Of a stretch of DNA of 43,180 bases, positions 17,820-26,985 are shown one piece after another. Source of the stretch: a virus. The position numbers and the translations under genes were made by a program. The notes beneath the pieces are model-generated. The model was not told the origin of the DNA. It ran no database searches and worked only from the letters and a program-made list of their open reading frames with translations. How positions within the stretch are numbered: the first letter of the stretch is position 1; each line of letters starts with the position of its first letter. The stretch covers positions 1 to 43,180 of IMG/VR virus record IMGVR_UViG_3300035698_002463; one strand, 5' to 3'.

Positions 17820-18698
17820 ATGCCCAAAAAATTAATTGTAAATATTGTTACCCCTTCTATCTCAACTCCTGTTGCTATACCTGTTGTTTCTGTAGCAACA
17901 ACAGGAGATTTCAATATTGTTATTAATGGTAAAAGAATTGAGATCACACCAAAAGAAACTTTACCATATAATTGTGAAGTAGGAATTGAAATTTCTTCTG
18001 GATTGCCTGCTCAAGATGGCACGGTATTAGCTGATGATATAGATTACTTTTATACAACACATTATAATCCTTATTATTCAACTCCAACAATGGTTAGATT
18101 AACAGAAGGCATTGGTATTTGGATTAAGGATGTTCCTAATGATACTATATGGAGAACCATTTTAAAAAATAGTATGTATGCTGTTAATAAATGGGATAAT
18201 GGTAACGATAGATTGGTTATCAGTGGAACAAATATACCTTATTGTTTGCCAGAATTTGTTACATATGCTACCGTCTTAGATCTTATGAGTTATATAATGT
18301 TCTATCTAATAAGCAATGCGGGCTCTAAGAGATTAGCTGATTTATCAATAACAAATAATGGGCCTTCTTCTTTCCAAGGACCTTTTAGTGAATTTAGACA
18401 ACATGTTGTTAAAAAGTTTGAGGAATTAGAACGTCTTGTAAAAATCAAATGCACACCACCTGGCCCAAGACAAGGTATTAGATCTATAGATTTCTGGGAA
18501 CCTCAACCTATTATCCAATATGATAGAACTTGGAAGAGATACCCTAAAGTAGATAGAATCAATTCTGCTTGGAGTAAGATGTATAGACATAGCCAATATA
18601 ATGTTAATCTAACTAATATTGATAATGCTTATGATAGAGGTGTGTTGGTTGTTCCAAAGTCTAAATCTGGTGACTTCACTAGTTGGACACCTCAATAG
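17820..18698 (+). CDS. Neck protein beginning with the second half of an Ig-like domain
   Basis: A 292-residue protein. Residues about 29-78 match the closing strands of a Big_5 Ig-like domain: GDFNIVINGKRIEITP, then TLPYNCEVGIEISSGL and a DG..L..D..YFYTT ending. The opening strands are missing and occur instead at the end of the protein encoded at 14332-14892. After the domain comes YYSTPTMVRL, which recalls phage neck proteins in which an Ig-like domain leads into a connector domain with a PLYST..DVR-like joint. The C-terminal half is mixed helix and strand. The ATG is two bases after the previous stop and has no good Shine-Dalgarno site, unlike most neighbours. Function as a head-tail joining protein is inferred. 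Confidence 0.75.
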   Translation: MPKKLIVNIVTPSISTPVAIPVVSVATTGDFNIVINGKRIEITPKETLPYNCEVGIEISSGLPAQDGTVLADDIDYFYTTHYNPYYSTPTMVRLTEGIGIWIKDVPNDTIWRTILKNSMYAVNKWDNGNDRLVISGTNIPYCLPEFVTYATVLDLMSYIMFYLISNAGSKRLADLSITNNGPSSFQGPFSEFRQHVVKKFEELERLVKIKCTPPGPRQGIRSIDFWEPQPIIQYDRTWKRYPKVDRINSAWSKMYRHSQYNVNLTNIDNAYDRGVLVVPKSKSGDFTSWTPQ

Positions 18699-19261
18699 TG
18701 TCTAGACTCTTTGGTAAAAATACTGCCAACATTGCCAATATTACTCAGGGTGTTAAACTTTATAGTGGTTTAGATGAAATTATTGGTGGAGATGCTATTG
18801 ATTTAAGAGTAGAGTTTCATAATATTCTAAATGGGGCTCCTAATCTTAAACCTAAAGGTCATTATGTTTCTGTTAAACATAATCTATTAGATAAACCAAC
18901 TAAAGAATTTGACCCAGTTTTTAAAGAAGCAAGAGGCAAAGATCCATGGGAATATGAGATGCAACATGTTTTAACATATAGAGCATCTACGGCTCTTAGC
19001 CAATATAACGAGCAGCCCCTAGCTCCAGGATTAATACAATATGATTATTATATCTATTATTTTGAATATAATATAAAAATTGGACTACATGATTTTATTT
19101 ATGAATATGGTTTAGTCAATGGTCAATCCTTAAATTTAAATAACATACCAACTCCTACTGAAAGATATAATATTAAACTTATTGATCCTAGAAGAGCCGA
19201 TAATGGAAGAATAGAATATATTCGTGTTGTAGCTATCTTAGATCAAGGGCATAGAACTTAA
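18698..19261 (+). CDS. Neck/connector protein, uncharacterised
   Basis: A 187-residue protein from a GTG start that overlaps the previous TAG stop by one base. A TTG at 18683 would add five residues, but the overlap arrangement and the resulting N-terminus (SRLFGKN) make the GTG likelier; no clear Shine-Dalgarno site decides between them. The protein is mixed alpha/beta with an aromatic-rich segment around YYIYYFEYNIKIG. No family is identified. Its place between the Ig-bearing neck protein and the sheath fits a head-closure, tail-completion or tail-terminator protein, which is inference from gene order. Confidence 0.7.
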   Translation: MSRLFGKNTANIANITQGVKLYSGLDEIIGGDAIDLRVEFHNILNGAPNLKPKGHYVSVKHNLLDKPTKEFDPVFKEARGKDPWEYEMQHVLTYRASTALSQYNEQPLAPGLIQYDYYIYYFEYNIKIGLHDFIYEYGLVNGQSLNLNNIPTPTERYNIKLIDPRRADNGRIEYIRVVAILDQGHRT

Positions 19262-19977
19262 TGAGTGAAATCACAGAAAATGCAATAATAGATAAAGAAT
19301 TCATTCCTTATCTTAGAACTGGCCAATCTTATAGCCCAGACGAGCTTATAAGACTTATCACCAGAGCTTTAGAAATATCTAAACCTGGTTTAAAAATAGT
19401 TCCATACAGAAATGAAATACATGTAGGTAAATTAAATGAGATAACAGGTGAGAAAAATGATCATTATGCTAATGAAATACCTGATGAGTTAATAGCATGG
19501 AGATATTTGAAACAGGCTCCTGGCGCAAGAGGATCAGATCCTTTCATAGGCATATCAGAAAGAAAACCGCAGTATAGAGAGTTGATCGAAGATGATAAAG
19601 GAATTAGAATTAGATATGGGTGGATCGTTGATAGTTTGTTAGGTTTTCAATTACTAGCTAAATCAACAGGAGAAAGAATAGAACTTACTAATTGGTTCAG
19701 AAATAGAATGTTGGCTCTAACTCCTATCATTAGGTTTCTAGGTGCTGAAAGATTTTACTGGTTAGGTTGTTCTTTAGCTGATGAAAAAAATTATACAATG
19801 CCGATAAAAGATTTTCCAGAAGAGAAATTCTTCATTCGTACTGGGATAATTTATGAAATAGAAGTTAATACATTAAATAAATTATTCATAGAATTAGGAT
19901 TAGGGCCAGATTTGAGAGAACAATATCAAGAACATATAAATAATTTATTAAGAAGTATGCGAACATACATCAACTAA
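19261..19977 (+). CDS. Neck or tail-completion protein, uncharacterised
   Basis: A 238-residue protein starting with an ATG that shares its A with the previous stop. It has a helical N-terminus, a central segment rich in charged and aromatic residues, and a helical C-terminus. No recognised motif, membrane segment or signal peptide. It directly precedes the sheath gene, the usual location of the tail terminator in contractile-tail clusters, so a tail-completion role is plausible but not shown by sequence. Confidence 0.72.
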   Translation: MSEITENAIIDKEFIPYLRTGQSYSPDELIRLITRALEISKPGLKIVPYRNEIHVGKLNEITGEKNDHYANEIPDELIAWRYLKQAPGARGSDPFIGISERKPQYRELIEDDKGIRIRYGWIVDSLLGFQLLAKSTGERIELTNWFRNRMLALTPIIRFLGAERFYWLGCSLADEKNYTMPIKDFPEEKFFIRTGIIYEIEVNTLNKLFIELGLGPDLREQYQEHINNLLRSMRTYIN

Positions 19978-19992
19978 AAAGGAGATTTTATT

Positions 19993-22900
19993 ATGCCAAT
20001 CCCAAGTGTAACTACAACATATCATGACAATAACTTAGGAATGCTCGCTAGTACTCCAAATACTCGTAAAAGCATATATCTTATTGGAACATCAGAAGAT
20101 GGTCCAATGCATGAACCAGTCTATATTCAGTCCTTAGGAAGAGCTAAGGAAATATTTGGAGACATAAGCAAAGGTAATCTTGTTAGAGCCGTTGCTGAGT
20201 TATTTGACGTACCTGGCAATAAAAGAATTTACTGTATCCGTATAGGTGATGGACGTAGATCTAGTTTGTCCTTAAAGGAACAGACTGGTTATAGTGGAAT
20301 TAATACTCCAACAACCACATCAGTAGGTGATATTAGTACTGCTTTATCAATAGAAGCATTGTATCCTGGTGAAATATATAATAGTACTGTTATTGGATAT
20401 GAAGTTTTAGAAGATTATGGAACAGTTCTATACTTCTACAATCCAGTAACAACCACTAAATCTTACTTCAAGTATAGCACAGATGCTGATGATACTAGTG
20501 TAACAATACACAATGTTAAAGATCTTGAAGATGCAATGAATAATGATCCCAATATTGCTCCATGGTATAGGATTGCAGCTAATACAATCACAGCATCCTT
20601 CGAATGCTGGGTTCTACCAGCTACATCTAATACCGATTATGGAACCGCAGGATATGGTAAATCGTGGAATACTTTGATTCATACTGATGGTGTGCTTCCA
20701 TCAGAATGGTCTGATGGATTTTCCTGGGATGGTTATACTGCACAATTCTCATTGTATGATAGAATTGTTGGTGGTTCTGGAGAAGCTGATGATGATGCTA
20801 TAGAACATCCTGGAAATGTTCCTGTAGGATGGGAGGTTCTAAGAGATGGTATGGTTTCAGGAACCGGCCCTGTTAAAGCAACCGAAACAGCTGTTAATAA
20901 TATTAATAGTTTTAATAAGTTCTACACTTTAGCCTACACTGGTCAAACTTATGTAGATAGTATCACTCCAGATAATAGATTAGATCCGATGCCCTATAAT
21001 ACTAGGGGAACAAGAGGCTATACAGTCGGGGCTATGAACATTTATAGCTACGATGGTCTACAACTAAAAAGACCCAATACATCTCCAGTTAATGAAATTA
21101 TACCTACTGAAGAAGATATTAGTACTTGGGCTTCTGAATACTCTTTATGGTTTGAGAATCAACCTATTAATATAGGTGCAGGTAATAATGGTTATCTTAA
21201 CTTTGGGTGTTTTCTACCTCCAGACTTTAGTGGTTTCCCAAGATATTGGGCAAGACAAATATTCCCAACAGAAACAACTGATCCTTTAAGCAAGATTCTT
21301 ATTGGTACTCCTTTTAAAACTCAGAGCTACGAAGCAACTGGGCTAACAGTTAATGAATCAACAATGTATTCTCCTCATGATGCACAACAGTATAAACTAG
21401 ATGCGCAGACTTCTGGAGTGTATGATTATTGGTTTGGTGTTACTAGAGAAGGACAGAGAACTATTGGTACTGATGAGTTCCTTACCTTACCACCTTTTGC
21501 TCTTGTTAAAGGTAGTACTATAACTAGAGAATATCCTTATGAAGATTATGCTGTTGCTTATGATGAAAGTGATACAACTAAAGCACCATCAGCATATTTT
21601 CCTGTTCCTGCTGCTCTATGGACTTCTAGTAATGCACATCAATATAGCGCATATTTCTTAGGTCCACTATCCCCATCGTATATCTATAGGAATTTAGCCT
21701 ATGATTATGAAGGATCTACCTATGGAACTATTACTTCTAAGCCTTTGCTAGTAACACATAATGGCACAGATAATAGATATGATGTATCTTTTGCTGTAGG
21801 AACCGATATTGATGTTAGTCCTAGTGCTGCTATGACTACAGATCCAAACTATCTCAGACATTCTGTTAGAATGGAAACTGATAAATATTTCCCTGATACT
21901 GATCTAGATAGTGATGAAGGGTTAAATCCTTCTGCTAGAGCATGTGTTCTACCAGTAGAAAAAGGAGTCATTAGCACTTATGGTGGGTTTGAAGTGGATG
22001 AAGTTACTGGCAAGTCGGCTAGTGCTCTAGAAATAACATTAGATAATGGTGATACAAAGACTTTAGGAGCATCTGATAATGGTTCTTTAATTGTTTTTGC
22101 TAATAGAATATATCAGTACTTTAATACTGGGGTAGCCGAATTAGGACCAACCCCATCTTATTATGGATATGTGGCTCCTGTAGATATGGATGGTGCTTAT
22201 GTTATTCTAGTTCCAGATGCTCTTAATACAGCTAACGCATATCACTATGCTGAGATATTAGCTGGTGATGGAGATTATCAGTTCTATACAGAGAATTATG
22301 CAGATAATTCAATTCCAAGATTTGAATATAGTCTTGATGGTAGCAACTGGGAAGAAGTAGAACCAAGATGGATCTCTGGTATATTCTGGGAAGATAATGG
22401 CCAGCTCTATCCTAATGATAACAATGCTACTAATAGACTAAAAGTATTCTTTGTAGGGTGCGACTCTACACAAGCTCCCAGAGATGGAGATTCATATGAA
22501 TATCTAGGATTTGAGAATACTATGTGGAGTCAATGGAAGGCATTGTGGGAATCTGAAAAGGTTACATATCCTACATTGACTACTAGGTATCCTAATCTAG
22601 ATACTTTTTTTGTAGCTGCTGACGGAACAGTTCCAGCTATGACATCTATAATTGAAGCAGAATTCTTAGCATGGGCTAATGACACTGTTCCTCCCTTTAT
22701 GGAAGTAGATAAAGATGGAGAATACTTAACTGTAAAGTCTGATGCTTATTTCAGATATTCTCTAATAACCAATAAAGGTCATCTAAAACAATGTTATATT
22801 AGAACTACTGCCTCTAATTCTAATAGATCAGATTATTACTTTATCTATGGTAACAGAGTCCTATTTGGTTCTGTACCTACTACAAAGTTGATCTTCTCTT

Positions 22901-24030
22901 ATCTAACTAAACAAGATTATAGAGAGAACATTGACTATGTATACGATACTAATGGTATTATCACATTTACTAATGATGAGAAATTACCATTTGGTAACGA
23001 GTATAGTGCCTATAAGAGATTCTTAATAGGTCTTGAATATGAATATACTCCAGAATGGTTTGATCTATCTGCTAATAGGACATTGTATGGTGGCACATCT
23101 GGAATCAATGTTGAATTAGCTGATAGATATCAGGAGCTAGAAGATGTTCTAGATCTGATTGAGGATTTTCCTCCAGAGATTCTTGTTCCTGTAGATTTCT
23201 ATTTAGATGATATCCAGGAAGATTATTCTGTAAAAACTGGTACTAAATACTATAGAAATGCTGGTTTATATAGCATACTAGATCCATGGCTAGAGAAGGT
23301 TAATAGGAATTCTTGGACTACTAGAGCGGTCATCCCAATTAAGAATCCAGAAGATTTAACCCTAGCAGGTATCCAAGAATGGGTTAGAAAAGGTAGCACT
23401 GTATCTGTTTCAGATACTCTTAGAGCGGCTAATGTGTTAGCTCAGGTAGATAATAAATTTATCGATTACTTTAGTTATCCAATGGCTTTCTCTAGTGGAG
23501 GTATTACGTTTACTGTTCCTGGTCAATGTTTCTATGCTGGTAAATTAGCTGTAAATGCTCTGCCTACTCTACCAACTAATCAAAGCCTTAGTAATGGTTT
23601 TAGACCATTAATTACAATGAGGAAAACATTAGTAGATAAATTAGTAACAGCTAGAGTTAATACTATTATTTATAATGATGGTATGAGAAATCCTTATGTT
23701 ATAGCTGACTTTGTTACTGGTGCAGCTTATGGTAGTGATTATAGTAGAGGTCTAAATCGAGAGATGGCTTGCGAAGCAGTGAAACACTGCAGGGAAATAT
23801 GGAATGAGTTTAAAGGAAAGGTTCAGAGTAGCAACTTGATGAAAGTCTTTGAATCTAAAATTAACAATGCTTTAAACAGTATTCCGGCTATCAAACAAGT
23901 TATGATTCAAATTAAACAAACTGAACAAATGAGAGTTAACGGTGAACTAAATCTAATCATAGATATTATACCATTAAACGAATTTAGACACTTAACAATT
24001 GATCTTTCCTTTAAGAGGGAATCAGAATAA
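19993..24030 (+). CDS. Tail sheath protein, unusually long
   Basis: The contractile outer sheath of the tail. The N-terminal 90 residues show the family pattern: SIYLIGTSEDGP, a turn, FGDISKGNLVRAVAELFD and a strand ending RIYCIRIGDG. The C-terminal region from about residue 1100 to 1345 is the conserved domain that attaches subunits to the tube and each other, with NSWTTRAVIPIKNPEDLT, a segment around GLNREMACEAVKHCREIW (about 1250) and the final beta hairpin ELNLIIDIIPLNEFRHLTIDLSF. At 1345 residues it is about twice the length of a typical sheath (roughly 400-700). The extra ~900 residues in the middle are beta-rich, aromatic and Asp/Tyr/Gly/Thr-rich, with no family recognised. They probably decorate the outside of the tail. 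AAAGGAG precedes the ATG. Confidence 0.9.
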   Translation: MPIPSVTTTYHDNNLGMLASTPNTRKSIYLIGTSEDGPMHEPVYIQSLGRAKEIFGDISKGNLVRAVAELFDVPGNKRIYCIRIGDGRRSSLSLKEQTGYSGINTPTTTSVGDISTALSIEALYPGEIYNSTVIGYEVLEDYGTVLYFYNPVTTTKSYFKYSTDADDTSVTIHNVKDLEDAMNNDPNIAPWYRIAANTITASFECWVLPATSNTDYGTAGYGKSWNTLIHTDGVLPSEWSDGFSWDGYTAQFSLYDRIVGGSGEADDDAIEHPGNVPVGWEVLRDGMVSGTGPVKATETAVNNINSFNKFYTLAYTGQTYVDSITPDNRLDPMPYNTRGTRGYTVGAMNIYSYDGLQLKRPNTSPVNEIIPTEEDISTWASEYSLWFENQPINIGAGNNGYLNFGCFLPPDFSGFPRYWARQIFPTETTDPLSKILIGTPFKTQSYEATGLTVNESTMYSPHDAQQYKLDAQTSGVYDYWFGVTREGQRTIGTDEFLTLPPFALVKGSTITREYPYEDYAVAYDESDTTKAPSAYFPVPAALWTSSNAHQYSAYFLGPLSPSYIYRNLAYDYEGSTYGTITSKPLLVTHNGTDNRYDVSFAVGTDIDVSPSAAMTTDPNYLRHSVRMETDKYFPDTDLDSDEGLNPSARACVLPVEKGVISTYGGFEVDEVTGKSASALEITLDNGDTKTLGASDNGSLIVFANRIYQYFNTGVAELGPTPSYYGYVAPVDMDGAYVILVPDALNTANAYHYAEILAGDGDYQFYTENYADNSIPRFEYSLDGSNWEEVEPRWISGIFWEDNGQLYPNDNNATNRLKVFFVGCDSTQAPRDGDSYEYLGFENTMWSQWKALWESEKVTYPTLTTRYPNLDTFFVAADGTVPAMTSIIEAEFLAWANDTVPPFMEVDKDGEYLTVKSDAYFRYSLITNKGHLKQCYIRTTASNSNRSDYYFIYGNRVLFGSVPTTKLIFSYLTKQDYRENIDYVYDTNGIITFTNDEKLPFGNEYSAYKRFLIGLEYEYTPEWFDLSANRTLYGGTSGINVELADRYQELEDVLDLIEDFPPEILVPVDFYLDDIQEDYSVKTGTKYYRNAGLYSILDPWLEKVNRNSWTTRAVIPIKNPEDLTLAGIQEWVRKGSTVSVSDTLRAANVLAQVDNKFIDYFSYPMAFSSGGITFTVPGQCFYAGKLAVNALPTLPTNQSLSNGFRPLITMRKTLVDKLVTARVNTIIYNDGMRNPYVIADFVTGAAYGSDYSRGLNREMACEAVKHCREIWNEFKGKVQSSNLMKVFESKINNALNSIPAIKQVMIQIKQTEQMRVNGELNLIIDIIPLNEFRHLTIDLSFKRESE

Positions 24031-24061
24031 CTATTATTTAATATTAAATGGAGGATAAATT

Positions 24062-24925
24062 ATGGGATTTAGACTAACTAATAACAAGTGGGTAGCTAAC
24101 CGCACCAGCTTTGCTGGTGCTGATATCCAAGTGTTGGCTGAAGATATTCGTTTAGGTGACCTTCAAGCTATCAGTGTTTCTGTTTCAAGAGAAAAGGGAC
24201 CTATCTATGTCTTAGGTAGTGCCACTCCGGTTAGTTTTTCTCGTGGTAAGAGAGGTATAGCCGGAACATTACAGTTTGCTGTATTTGATAGAGAAGCATG
24301 GTACAACATAATGTATGGTACAGAAGAAAATCATATTGCTACATATGCTAGGAAACTGACAGAAATTCAGATACCTGGTATGCAATATAATAATGTACCT
24401 TTGGCTCCCGGTGGAAGAAGTGATATTGTAGGTACTGGCGATTCTCCTATTCCTGGTGCAGGGGGAAGTGCTCCTGGAACAGTTTATGGAACAACCTATA
24501 CCAGTTCTGTACCTCTATCTACAGCATCTGGCGGTTTACCATATGAAGTTGGAGCCGCTGGCCCTAGTGATGAAAACATCTGGGAAATTGGTGTTGCTGA
24601 GTCATATTGTCAATATCCCGATCAGATTATGCCATTTGATATTTCTATCACTGGTCAGAATGAATATGCTCAGATGACAGTAGCACGAGTATTTGGATCT
24701 GAATTACTTAATATGGGTAGTTCTATCAATACAGATGATTTAGATCTAGCAGAAACCTATACTTATATTGCAGCTGCCTATCAGGGGTTTAAGCCAATAT
24801 ATTGGGAAAAGGATTTGGCTATTCCTGTCAATCGTTATCTTACTTTTGGTAAGCCTGGCAGTTTAACTGTTGGGGGTCTTCCTGGTGAAGGTTCAAGTGT
24901 TCCTTGGGCTCCATTTGTAGGTTAA
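24062..24925 (+). CDS. Tail tube protein
   Basis: A 287-residue protein directly after the sheath with a strong GGAGG ribosome site and a terminator behind it, the arrangement expected for an abundant tube protein. Its core matches the two longer proteins at 25400 and 26986: SFAGADIQV, SVSVSREKGPIYVLGS, GIAGTLQFAVFD, and later PFDISITGQNEYAQM followed by a strand. This is the pattern of a tube beta-barrel (gp19-like) in large myoviruses. A Gly/Pro/Ser-rich loop at about residues 115-165 interrupts it. It forms the inner tube through which DNA passes. That it is the main tube rather than one of the paralogues is inferred from its size, position and strong expression signals. Confidence 0.8.
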   Translation: MGFRLTNNKWVANRTSFAGADIQVLAEDIRLGDLQAISVSVSREKGPIYVLGSATPVSFSRGKRGIAGTLQFAVFDREAWYNIMYGTEENHIATYARKLTEIQIPGMQYNNVPLAPGGRSDIVGTGDSPIPGAGGSAPGTVYGTTYTSSVPLSTASGGLPYEVGAAGPSDENIWEIGVAESYCQYPDQIMPFDISITGQNEYAQMTVARVFGSELLNMGSSINTDDLDLAETYTYIAAAYQGFKPIYWEKDLAIPVNRYLTFGKPGSLTVGGLPGEGSSVPWAPFVG

Positions 24926-24943
24926 TTTATACCATTTACTTAC

Positions 24944-24980
24944 CCCCTTCAATAGATTATTCTGTTGGAGGGGTTTTTTA
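24944..24980 (+). terminator. Rho-independent terminator after the tail tube gene
   Basis: CCCCTTCAATAG (24944-24955) pairs with CTGTTGGAGGGG (24962-24973) over 12 positions, including G-T pairs, with a six-base loop and six T from 24974. It separates the sheath/tube genes from the next block. Confidence 0.92.
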
Positions 24981-25015
24981 TTAGGTAATGTAATATTATA
25001 GATTCATATAAGCGT

Positions 25016-25028
25016 AGGAGATTCATTG
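25016..25028 (+). promoter_or_regulatory. Ribosome binding site setting a TTG start for the nuclease-like gene
   Basis: AGGAG at 25016-25020 is five bases before TTG at 25026. This spacing supports initiation at TTG, which keeps the whole N-terminal membrane segment in the product. Confidence 0.6.
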
Positions 25029-25412
25029 GTAGTTAATATTATAGCCTTATCATTATTAGTAATAACAATTTTAACTAACATAATTTTATATCACTATTTA
25101 AAGAAAACAAAAACTAACTTAGATAAGAAAGAATCTGAGAGGATTAAAATATTAGATGATCTTAGATCTGAAAGGACTAAACGTGGAATGATGATAGAGC
25201 AGATATTACCATTTAAAAAAGATATTGGATTTAACATAGATAATTTCAAATTTTTAGGACAACCAATAGATGGTATCGTATTTGAAGAAGATAAGATTAT
25301 TATAGTAGAATTTAAAAGTGGTAAAGCTCGACTAAGTAAGAAACAGAAAGAAATTAAAACACAAATAAACCAACATAAAGTAGAATTTAAGGAAGTGCGA
25401 TGTTCAGGTTAA
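25026..25412 (+). CDS. Membrane-anchored Holliday-junction-resolvase-like endonuclease
   Basis: A 128-residue protein with one hydrophobic N-terminal helix (about residues 4-24), a charged linker, and a C-terminal domain that matches the Endonuc_Holl family, related to archaeal Holliday junction resolvases of the PD-(D/E)XK superfamily. Visible active-site pattern: Glu58 in EQILPF, FLGQPIDGIVF with Asp82, and VEFKSGK with Glu95 and Lys97, followed by a basic helix. Cleavage of branched DNA is expected from the family but not proven. It starts with TTG, sits just after a terminator and overlaps the next tail gene by 13 bases, which ties it to the tail operon. A nuclease with a membrane anchor is odd here; it may act at the cell envelope during entry. 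Confidence 0.8.
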   Translation: MVVNIIALSLLVITILTNIILYHYLKKTKTNLDKKESERIKILDDLRSERTKRGMMIEQILPFKKDIGFNIDNFKFLGQPIDGIVFEEDKIIIVEFKSGKARLSKKQKEIKTQINQHKVEFKEVRCSG

Positions 25413-26983
25413 ACCCTAATAAGACTAGAGGTGCATACAGAGCATTTTCTGGAGTTGATATAATACCTGTAGTCTATGCTGCTGGAGAGACACTTATATT
25501 AGGCAATGTTCAAGTTGTATCTTACTCAGTACATAGAGAGACAGCCCCTGTTAGAGCTTTAGGGGTTGCTAGTAGAAAAGGTTCTGTTACTGGCACTAGA
25601 ACTATAGCTGGAACACTTGTATTTGTAGATTTTGATTATGGGGCTCTATCTGAAATAACAGGAAGATATCAACAAGACTATATGAATGATAATAGAATGA
25701 GATCATTACCTTTAGATATGATACCTCCTTTTGATTTAATTATAACTTACCAGAACGAATATAGTTCACTATCTTATCAAAGAATATTTGGCATTAGAAT
25801 TCAAGATGAGGGTAATACAGCAGGGATCAACCAACTATGGGGAGAAACTACTGTTAACTATACAGCAGATCATATAGATAGGATTACCCCAATATATGAA
25901 AGTGGACAGACTGCTAAATTTAACAATAGTATTTATTATGGTCGTTATGATCTAAATACAATGAGAAATAGTAATGGTGTTTATATTTCCCAAATGTTGG
26001 GGAATCTAAAAAATCTTCAAAGTATGAAAGCATCCTTATTAGCAGAAGTACCTAGTGCTAAAAAGACAGATGGTGAAAGTATACAAGATATTCTAACAAA
26101 GATTAATATTCAAATTAATTTAGTATATGAAGCTATGGAATACTATGACGAAGTAGATCCTTCTCAAGCATTGCAGGCCAACCCTTATCTGAATCGTGTA
26201 ATTGATACTGGGATTGAAACATATCACGATCATGGTGATCTAATAGAATATTTAAAGTCTTCTGATATTAACGAAGAAATGAAACAAAAACTATTGGGTT
26301 ATAGATCAGCAGCCCAACTTAAAAAATATACAGAAGATGAGCAAGGAGAGACAGGATTATATAAAGAGACTCAGACAACAATAGTATCAAATTCACTTAC
26401 TGATTCTGATACATCTAATACTAAGATTGATCAATCTGCTCCAGCTAATAAGATGTTCCAAGGGACTACACAAACAACAGATGAAGGAGTAGATGAAACA
26501 ATTCCAACTACAACCACTACAGATATGTTAGGAAACAAACCATATATGGTAAATTTATCTCAAAGTATATATGATAATCTAAAAAACAGTTTTAACTTTT
26601 TCAGTTTAGAAAAATTACAAGCTGCTACTTATCCTGCTACATATGATTTTGAAGATATAGCTGATGATATGTTTGATAAAGTACAACAATGTAAATTAGA
26701 TATAAATACTCTGATTACAATGTCAGACAGATCTCAAGATTATACAATTAATTCATCTGCTAGAGGCACATTAACTAATATCTTATCAAACCTTAATGGA
26801 ACAGAAATAACATTAAAGAAAACACAATTAATTGATTTATTTGAAAAGATACTTAATGGATCAATTATTACTAATCGAGTCAATACAAATAAAGAGACAG
26901 AAGATACTTCTCAAGACTCACTCTATCAGTGGAATACGGATCCATCTGGTAATCCTCTATTTGATCCAATAACTGGTGATTAA
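25400..26983 (+). CDS. Extended tail-tube paralogue, probably tail tip or tube initiator
   Basis: A 527-residue protein whose first ~175 residues are homologous to the tail tube protein: AFSGVDIIPV, YSVHRETAPVRALG, TIAGTLVFVDFD, and PFDLIITYQNEYSSL. The remaining ~350 residues are an added helical and Thr/Asp-rich region with no recognised family. The ATG has AAGGAAG just upstream and overlaps the nuclease gene by 13 bases. Tube-fold proteins with extra domains commonly form the first rings of the tail at the baseplate hub (compare T4 gp48/gp54 in role), so a tube-initiator role is likely, but the sequence alone cannot say which end of the tail it occupies. Confidence 0.75.
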   Translation: MFRLNPNKTRGAYRAFSGVDIIPVVYAAGETLILGNVQVVSYSVHRETAPVRALGVASRKGSVTGTRTIAGTLVFVDFDYGALSEITGRYQQDYMNDNRMRSLPLDMIPPFDLIITYQNEYSSLSYQRIFGIRIQDEGNTAGINQLWGETTVNYTADHIDRITPIYESGQTAKFNNSIYYGRYDLNTMRNSNGVYISQMLGNLKNLQSMKASLLAEVPSAKKTDGESIQDILTKINIQINLVYEAMEYYDEVDPSQALQANPYLNRVIDTGIETYHDHGDLIEYLKSSDINEEMKQKLLGYRSAAQLKKYTEDEQGETGLYKETQTTIVSNSLTDSDTSNTKIDQSAPANKMFQGTTQTTDEGVDETIPTTTTTDMLGNKPYMVNLSQSIYDNLKNSFNFFSLEKLQAATYPATYDFEDIADDMFDKVQQCKLDINTLITMSDRSQDYTINSSARGTLTNILSNLNGTEITLKKTQLIDLFEKILNGSIITNRVNTNKETEDTSQDSLYQWNTDPSGNPLFDPITGD

Positions 26984-26985
26984 TT

